This document shows positions 59,367-64,000 of a stretch of 64,000 bases of DNA, one piece after another (within the stretch, counting starts at the first letter, position 1; each line of letters starts with the position of its first letter). The position numbers and the translations under genes are program-made. Below the pieces are notes generated by a model. That model saw only the letters and a list, made by a program, of their open reading frames with translations, had not been told where the DNA came from and ran no database searches. The stretch spans positions 1 through 64,000 of the forward strand of contig CANQKD010000007.1 in the NCBI GenBank assembly GCA_947624375.1. The letters are read 5' to 3'. The stretch is from an uncultured Clostridia bacterium. Lineage in GTDB: Bacteria > Bacillota > Clostridia > Oscillospirales > Ruminococcaceae.

Positions 59367-59497
59367 TAGAAGAAAGCGGCAGAAATTATCTGCAAGAGTA
59401 TATTTTTTGTAAATTGTTTAAAAAGATAAACAAAGAATATGTACAAGCAGTGAGAGAATATATTTATATAATGTTACTTATAGAGAGGAGTAATACT

Positions 59498-59782
59498 ATG
59501 GCTGTAAACAACACTGCCGAAAAGAGCGGCGAACATAGTCTTACGCTGGAGAACCGAAAAATGCTCAGCCTGACGGGAGTTACGGATATAGAGAGCTTTG
59601 ACGAGGGGCAGATATTGCTTTACACGCAGCTGGGCGAGCTTGTTATAAAGGGCAGAGATCTGCACGTGAACGAGCTTTCGGTAGACGCGGGCAGACTGAC
59701 GGTAGAGGGCGATATATGGTCGCTTTCATACGGTGAGAAAGATCGCAGGGGCAAAACTGGGCTTATAAAGAGGGCGCTGCGA
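59498..59782 (+). CDS. yabP: Sporulation protein YabP
   Basis: About 95 residues, stop overlapping yabQ. YabP family (LTLENRKMLSLTGVTDIESFDEGQILLYTQLGELVIKGRDLHVNELSVDAGRLTVEGDIWSLSY pattern; only its order is noted here as ENRKMLSLTGV, TQLGELVIKG, LTVEGDIWSL). Needed for spore cortex assembly in Bacillus together with YabQ. The start at 59498 has GAGAGGAG upstream. The true stop codon ends at 59785. Confidence 0.9.
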
Positions 59783-60264
59783 TGATGCTGGCGATACTGC
59801 CAAAGGGTTTCAAGACCGAGATGATATTCCCGGTAGGGACAGAGGCAAGGCTGTTTTTGTGTGCCGTGGTGATAGGCGTGCTTTTCGGCGTGGGGTATGA
59901 GCTTTTGCGTACACTTCGGCGCGCGGTAAGGCACAGCGACATAGCGGTATTTATAGAGGATTTTTTGTTCGTGGTGGTGTGCGCGTTCTGGTACTTTATA
60001 TTTGTGCACGCCTCGGCATGGGGGCAGATAAGGCTGTTCATATTTATAGGTATGGTGCTGGGCATGGCGCTGGAGCAGCTTGTTTTCGGCGATGTGGTGG
60101 CACAGAGCGCGGCGGTGGTATTGCGCACGGTGTTCGCTGCGGCAGGGAAGATAGCGGCTTTTCCGCTTAAAAGTATAGTGAAGATTGCAAAAATTTTGGG
60201 GCTTAAATTTGTGCAAAGCGCTAAAGTTTTCAAAAAAATAAAAAAACCGCCCGAAAACGCTTGA
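59782..60264 (+). CDS. yabQ: Spore cortex biosynthesis protein YabQ
   Basis: 160 residues, four to five TM helices. Conserved LFLCAVVIGVLFGVGYELLR, HSDIAVFIEDFLFVVVCAFWYF and LGMALEQLVFG. A mother-cell membrane protein required for cortex formation. ATGA overlap with yabP; same gene order as in Bacillus. Confidence 0.9.
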   Translation: MMLAILPKGFKTEMIFPVGTEARLFLCAVVIGVLFGVGYELLRTLRRAVRHSDIAVFIEDFLFVVVCAFWYFIFVHASAWGQIRLFIFIGMVLGMALEQLVFGDVVAQSAAVVLRTVFAAAGKIAAFPLKSIVKIAKILGLKFVQSAKVFKKIKKPPENA

Positions 60265-60290
60265 AAGATGGTTAATAAGTGTTGTATAAT
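60261..60290 (+). promoter_or_regulatory. Sigma-A promoter ahead of divIC
   Basis: TTGAAA at 60261-60266, overlapping the yabQ stop, and TATAAT at 60285-60290, 18-bp spacer. It would allow divIC-yabR expression during growth, apart from sporulation genes. Confidence 0.7.
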
Positions 60291-60346
60291 TACTTTGAAT
60301 ACAATGAAAGGATAGCCTAAGTCACAGGCGTAAAAGTTGCAAGTCA

Positions 60347-60658
60347 ATGGATACGGGATCAAAAAATCAAAACGGTCACAAAAGAACGATAGTGCATTAT
60401 CTTGTTATTCTGGCGATAGTGCTGCTTATAGTGTATGCTGTGTTTGTCTGGGTATCTCAGAAAGCTGACATCGAAGAGCTTACAAAGGCAAATGATGAGC
60501 TCTCGCAGCAGATAGTGCAGACTCAGCAGCAGTGCGACGAGTACAACAGGATACTCAGCTCTGACGACCGTGACGAGTATATGGAGCGTATAGCAATTGA
60601 AAAGTACGGATACGGCTATCCGGGTGAACACCGCTATTACTTTACCAATATGGAATAG
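60347..60658 (+). CDS. divIC: Septum formation initiator, FtsB/DivIC family
   Basis: 103 residues. One TM helix (about 16-36), then an outer coiled coil (ADIEELTKANDELSQQIVQTQQQ) and the family's short C-terminal EYMERIAIEKYGYGYPGEHRY block. Part of the FtsLBQ-type divisome complex. The ribosome site is weak (no clear GGAGG near 60347), so the start is less certain; it is the only good ATG. Confidence 0.9.
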   Translation: MDTGSKNQNGHKRTIVHYLVILAIVLLIVYAVFVWVSQKADIEELTKANDELSQQIVQTQQQCDEYNRILSSDDRDEYMERIAIEKYGYGYPGEHRYYFTNME

Positions 60659-60706
60659 CGGCACGGAAAGCGTTGTGTATTTTTCAAGAGAGAGGTTATT
60701 ATCCGT

Positions 60707-61189
60707 ATGCGGCTTGAGGTCGGAAAAATTTACGAGGGAAAGATCACAGGAATCACGAAGTTCGGCGCGTTTGTTGACATCGTCGAGCAGGGACACAAGG
60801 TAACGGGCATGGTGCATATATCAGAGATCGCAAACACTTATGTGAGCGAGATCAAGGACCATGTGCAGGAAGGTCAGACCGTGAAGGTCAGGGTGCTGAG
60901 CGTTTCAGAGGATGGAAAGACAAGTTTGTCTATAAAGAAGGCTGAGGAAAGCCCTAAAGAACGTCAGCAGTTTCGCGGCAGGAGCGACGGCGGCTTTAAA
61001 AAGAGGCGTCCGACGGGTGAGAGCGAGCAGCCGCCCGAATACATACCGACGAGGTCTACGCTGACAGAGAGCGGTGATCAGTCATTTGAGGATATGCTCA
61101 GCAAATTCAAGGCGTCGAGCGAGGAAAAGATCGGCGATATGAAAAAAGCCAAGGAAAACAAACGCAGGAGCAATTCACACAGAAAGTAA
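60707..61189 (+). CDS. yabR: S1 RNA-binding domain protein, YabR-like
   Basis: 160 residues. An N-terminal S1 OB fold (about 1-78: VGKIYEGKITGITKFGAFVDI, GMVHISEIA, VKVRVLSVSEDGKTSLSIKKA) and a basic, disordered C-terminal tail (GFKKRRP, KENKRRSNSHRK). Binds RNA, perhaps on the ribosome. Position after divIC matches Bacillus yabR. Start preceded by GAGAGAGGTTATT. Confidence 0.92.
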   Translation: MRLEVGKIYEGKITGITKFGAFVDIVEQGHKVTGMVHISEIANTYVSEIKDHVQEGQTVKVRVLSVSEDGKTSLSIKKAEESPKERQQFRGRSDGGFKKRRPTGESEQPPEYIPTRSTLTESGDQSFEDMLSKFKASSEEKIGDMKKAKENKRRSNSHRK

Positions 61190-61253
61190 GCGTGATGCAG
61201 GCTTTGAAAGACAAGTCTGCATTTTGTTTTGAAAAAGAGAGAGGAGAATAAAA

Positions 61254-61520
61254 ATGGCAAAGGATTTTAAAAACACATTTGCGTTCATATTTTTTGTGCT
61301 GGCAGGCATAGTGCTGGGGGCTTTTATAGCCTACATATGCGACGGCAGGTCGTATGTGAGCTGGCTGGCGTGGGGGAAGTCGATAGGCTTTGACCCAGTG
61401 CATATAGACCTGAACGTTTTGTCGCTCACACTGGGGCTGAAGCTCAATGTAACGGTGGCGCAGATATTCTGCGTGGCGATAATGCTTATTGTGAACGCCA
61501 AGGTTTGCAAAAGAGGTTGA
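61254..61520 (+). CDS. DUF4321 two-TM membrane protein
   Basis: 88 residues with TM helices at about 9-29 and 67-83. The family pattern FAGIVLG-F- and IDLNVLSLTLGLKLNVTVAQIFC is present; function unknown, common in Clostridia near division and maf/mreB regions. Start follows GAGAGGAG. Confidence 0.85.
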   Translation: MAKDFKNTFAFIFFVLAGIVLGAFIAYICDGRSYVSWLAWGKSIGFDPVHIDLNVLSLTLGLKLNVTVAQIFCVAIMLIVNAKVCKRG

Positions 61521-61526
61521 TATATT

Positions 61527-62255
61527 TTGAATATGCTGAATATGCTGAAAAAGCTTGCGGCGATCGTGCTGGCGGCGGCTGTGTGCGCTTCGTGCTCTTT
61601 TATGGGGCAGACCGAAAGCAGTGAAAAGGTCGAGGGTCAGGAAATAATAGAGAAGTCTATGAAGAAATACAACGAGCAGAACAGCGGCGGCTATGAGGCT
61701 TACGACAACACCACGGGAGAGATGACCGAAAGGTTTGTATATCAGTATGACGAAGTGGGGTTTCTGATATATCTTTCAGAGCAGTATAATGACGGCAAGG
61801 TGTACAAAGAATACTGCTCGGGGTATGCTACTTATGCAGAAGAAGACGGCGTGGGCAAAAAGCTTCCCAAAAGCGATGACCGCGTTGTTATGTATACAAA
61901 AGATTATTCGCGAAACACAAAGACCACCGATGCGGTGTTCGGGTTTATAGCAAGCGGTGTGGAAAACGCAGAGCGTGAAGATACCGAAGACGGCGGCAGT
62001 ACGCTGACTTACACATACTCGCCCGAAGATGCAGGGATATCTGTAGACGGCGGAACGCTTGACAGCTATGTTGTTGTGTATACTCTTGACAGCTTTGAGA
62101 CGGTAAGGCAGATACACCAAATAGCTAAAGGCAAAAACGATGACGGCAGCGAGCTTATTATGGATTACACGGTGAAGATAATTTATTCGGACGGGGCAGG
62201 AGAGATAGAAAATCCGATAAAGGTCGAAAGTACGGAAGACAGCAGCGAGGAGTGA
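61527..62255 (+). CDS. Lipoprotein of unknown function
   Basis: 242 residues. Lipoprotein signal with lipobox VCASC. The outer part is acidic and beta-rich (ERFVYQYDEVGFLIYLSEQYNDG, TLDSYVVVYTLDSFETVRQ), like many small Clostridia lipoproteins. A TTG start at 61527 fits the GAGGT site; ATGs at 61533 or 61542 are alternatives. Its stop overlaps the next gene region, so it may share an operon with the AraC gene. Confidence 0.8.
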   Translation: MNMLNMLKKLAAIVLAAAVCASCSFMGQTESSEKVEGQEIIEKSMKKYNEQNSGGYEAYDNTTGEMTERFVYQYDEVGFLIYLSEQYNDGKVYKEYCSGYATYAEEDGVGKKLPKSDDRVVMYTKDYSRNTKTTDAVFGFIASGVENAEREDTEDGGSTLTYTYSPEDAGISVDGGTLDSYVVVYTLDSFETVRQIHQIAKGKNDDGSELIMDYTVKIIYSDGAGEIENPIKVESTEDSSEE

Positions 62256-62263
62256 GTGCGGAT

Positions 62264-63103
62264 ATGCACGGCGGCAGAAATGAAGCACAGGTGGCGGTGC
62301 TCAGCGCGGAGAGCAGAAGTTTGCCGCAGAAGATGCACAGTCATTATCATTATGAAGTTTTGTATGCCATGAAGGGCACGGCATCGGTAACGGCAGGGAA
62401 CACGAAGTATATACTGACAAAGGGAAGTATTTTTCTTGTTTATGCAGGTGTGATGCACTCGGTCACGGCAGGACTCGGCGCTAAGGTGGTATCCGTAAGC
62501 TTTGACCCCGTTCACCTTTGCACGATGGGCGTTGCGTTTGAAAGACTTCCGGTGATACTGAAAAAGGCAGAGTCAAGCTTGTGCACGCAGGCACTTTTTA
62601 CGGTGGGTACTATTGATGAAAACATTGCGGAATATTGTTTTTCGCAGTGCGTAAGCGAGGCAAAGGGCAGCGGCTACGGGTACGACATTGTTATAAATTC
62701 ATGCCTTGGCAGACTGCTTATAGAGATGATACGCATATGGTGCAAGGCAGGGTTTGTTACAGACAGCGGCGTGAGCGCGGAAAAGCTGGATATGAACAGC
62801 GTTGGGGCGTATATAGTAAAGCACTGCGACGAGCAGCTGCGCGTTGAAGACCTTGCGGCAAAGTGCGGAATGAGCTACTCGTATTTTGCGAAGCGTTTTC
62901 GCGCGGTATACGGGCAGACCTGCAAAGAATACATTGAAAATGTGCGCATTGAAAGGGCGGAAAAGCTGCTGCTGTTCACAAGCCACGACCTTAGTTTTAT
63001 AAGTCAGGAACTGGGGTTTTCCGATTGCAGTCACCTTATAAAGGTATTCAGGCAGCACAAGGGCGTAACGCCGCGCCAGTTCAGAATGAGAAAGAATCAA
63101 TAA
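62264..63103 (+). CDS. AraC-family transcriptional regulator
   Basis: 279 residues. N-terminal cupin-like sensor domain (SHYHYEVLYAMKGTASVTAGN, MHSVTAG) and a C-terminal double helix-turn-helix (about 180-279: LRVEDLAAKCGMSYSYFAKRF and FISQELGFSDCSHLIKVFRQHKGVTPRQFR). Likely senses a sugar-type ligand. The ATG at 62264 is preferred; a GTG at 62252 abuts the ribosome site. Its targets are unknown; no sugar genes lie directly beside it. Confidence 0.92.
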   Translation: MHGGRNEAQVAVLSAESRSLPQKMHSHYHYEVLYAMKGTASVTAGNTKYILTKGSIFLVYAGVMHSVTAGLGAKVVSVSFDPVHLCTMGVAFERLPVILKKAESSLCTQALFTVGTIDENIAEYCFSQCVSEAKGSGYGYDIVINSCLGRLLIEMIRIWCKAGFVTDSGVSAEKLDMNSVGAYIVKHCDEQLRVEDLAAKCGMSYSYFAKRFRAVYGQTCKEYIENVRIERAEKLLLFTSHDLSFISQELGFSDCSHLIKVFRQHKGVTPRQFRMRKNQ

Positions 63104-63537
63104 ACTATCAGAGGCAAGATTTTTTCGCGCTTACGCGCAGCCTGCGGAGCTGCTCACCGCTCCACTGTACTTGGGTTAGTCCCTCGTTTTGAGTGTGCTA
63201 ATACTTTGGCGCACTTTACTTGTTATGAATTATTCACATTGTACGGCGTTCCAGAATGGAACGCGGAAAGAGAGTGTTGCGCTACAACAAAGGGAGGCTC
63301 TCTCTTGCAGAGCCTCCCCTCTCCAGAAACAGTCCACCGGACTGTTTCTGAATTCACCCCTCTCAGAGCGCACGTTGTGTTTGTGGGGCTCTGCCCCACG
63401 CCTCGCAAGCCTTTTGAAAAAGGCTTGACCGAAAACTTTTATTTTCTTGACAAGACTTAAAACTTTTGCGCGTTATGGCGATCAATGTGTGAGCGCCGCG
63501 CGTAAGCGCAAATTAAAACAAATTTGAGGTGAAAATT
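63104..63537. repeat. Repeat-filled intergenic stretch
   Basis: Begins ACTATCAGAGGCAAGA right after the AraC stop, a junction also seen after cpsB and at the end of the VanY-like gene. Then a GNRA hairpin (minus strand), a reverse modular element and a second GNRA hairpin near 63500. Confidence 0.65.
63238..63450 (-). repeat. Modular hairpin element, reverse copy
   Basis: GCGTTCCAGAATGGAACGC; GGGAGGCTC / GAGCCTCCC (63292-63300/63310-63318) around TCTCTTGCA; CAGAAACAGTCC-ACC-GGACTGTTTCTG; TGGGGCTCTGCCCCA; CAAGCC-TTTTGAAAAA-GGCTTG; CGAAAACTTTT at the end. Confidence 0.7.
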
Positions 63538-63879
63538 ATGAGCTACGAAGTTAAAGGCATGGCTTACCTGACACAAGAGACCGAAAGCGAGGTCTGCTAC
63601 AAATACGCAAGCTTTTACAGCGAAGACCCCGAGCATTACAACGACGAAAAAATATGCAACGGTCAGATAACCATACACAAGGATCTGCTTTCAAAATTCC
63701 CTGACAGAAGTCAGCTTGGTGCAAACAAAGTGGTTAAATTCAAAAATTGCAGCAACTGCCGCGCTAAAACTACAGATGAGTTTGAAATAGATCTTGTGGC
63801 GCTGGCTCTGCTGGGCGAAATATTCAAAGAGTACGACAAGACTAAAGTATTTCCGAAAGAATGCAGTATTTGTAAATAA
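63538..63879 (+). CDS. Small Cys-rich protein of unknown function
   Basis: 113 residues, no signal or TM segment. Two Cys pairs, NCSNCRAK (middle) and ECSICK (C-terminus), could bind zinc like a rubredoxin-type knuckle. Start at 63538 follows TTGAGGTG. Flanked on both sides by repeat elements, with no operon partner. I do not recognise the family. Confidence 0.75.
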   Translation: MSYEVKGMAYLTQETESEVCYKYASFYSEDPEHYNDEKICNGQITIHKDLLSKFPDRSQLGANKVVKFKNCSNCRAKTTDEFEIDLVALALLGEIFKEYDKTKVFPKECSICK

Positions 63880-64000
63880 AATTATCGCAGTTTAATGTTT
63901 TTACCTGCTTTTTGGGGGAGACCCTTTTGAAAAAGGGTCGTCCCCCAAGCCCCCTCACTAAAACTTCTATATTTTTGGCGAGGGGTAATTGTACTGTTTA
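63880..64000. repeat. Window end with partial hairpin element
   Basis: ACCCTTTTGAAAAAGGGT with a GGGGGA/TCCCCC flank near 63915-63952, again of the modular hairpin type; the element is cut by the window end. Confidence 0.5.

Overview
This 64 kb window looks like chromosomal DNA of a Gram-positive Clostridia-type bacterium, most likely an Oscillospiraceae/Ruminococcus-like gut or rumen organism (inference). The evidence is endospore genes (yabP-yabQ-divIC-yabR, a pdaA-like deacetylase, a SpoIIQ-like M23 protein), an IreB/UPF0297 gene, many near-consensus TTGACA-N17-TATAAT promoters, strong GGAGG ribosome sites, and plant-polysaccharide enzymes (a GH74 xyloglucanase-type lipoprotein and a GH36 alpha-galactosidase). 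No rRNA, tRNA or CRISPR array was seen.

Layout. 0-5 kb: SpoIIQ-like M23 protein, an IS3-family insertion sequence, an SH3 membrane protein and a VanY-like peptidase. 5.9-9.8 kb: maf, a small gene, nth, then a cpsC-cpsD-cpsB tyrosine kinase/phosphatase module with no polysaccharide genes beside it. 10.9-16.4 kb: pheS, a membrane protein, pheT, ireB, pdaA. 18-28 kb: a large lipoprotein, then a minus-strand operon ddl-murI-DUF1934-MetH-like-DUF3592-AI-2E-tcdA-ttcA-like-orf. 29-38 kb: a zinc-ribbon surface protein, a one-chain MacB-type ABC exporter, an orphan HicB, a tandem gene duplication and a DinJ-YafQ toxin-antitoxin pair. 37.9-46.8 kb: a minus-strand cluster joining nitrogenase-like proteins (NifH-, NifK- and NifD-like) to a siderophore/cobalamin-type ABC importer, two TM1266-type regulator domains, a NusG-II protein and a Gx transporter, headed by a consensus promoter and a terminator-bearing leader. 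46.9-50.3 kb: an acyl-CoA synthetase, a type I toxin-antitoxin locus too short for ordinary gene calling, a MITE, and azlCD. 51.7-54.4 kb: UPF0735-hom-thrB. 54.8-59.3 kb: GH36-GH74. 59.5-63.9 kb: yabPQ-divIC-yabR, DUF4321, a lipoprotein, an AraC regulator and a Cys-rich small protein.

Two things stand out. First, the nitrogenase-like/ABC cluster is not a nitrogen-fixation locus: there are no nifE/N/B genes and the D-like subunit lacks one P-cluster cysteine. It suggests ATP-driven reduction of an imported metal chelate or tetrapyrrole-like substrate (inference). Second, almost every long gene-free gap is filled by the same set of modular repeats: heptanucleotide arrays, a TTCC palindrome family, and ordered hairpins whose loops are constant while their stems change with full compensation between copies, some capped by GNRA tetraloops. 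I do not recognise this family; it deserves study as a possible structured-RNA or mobile element.
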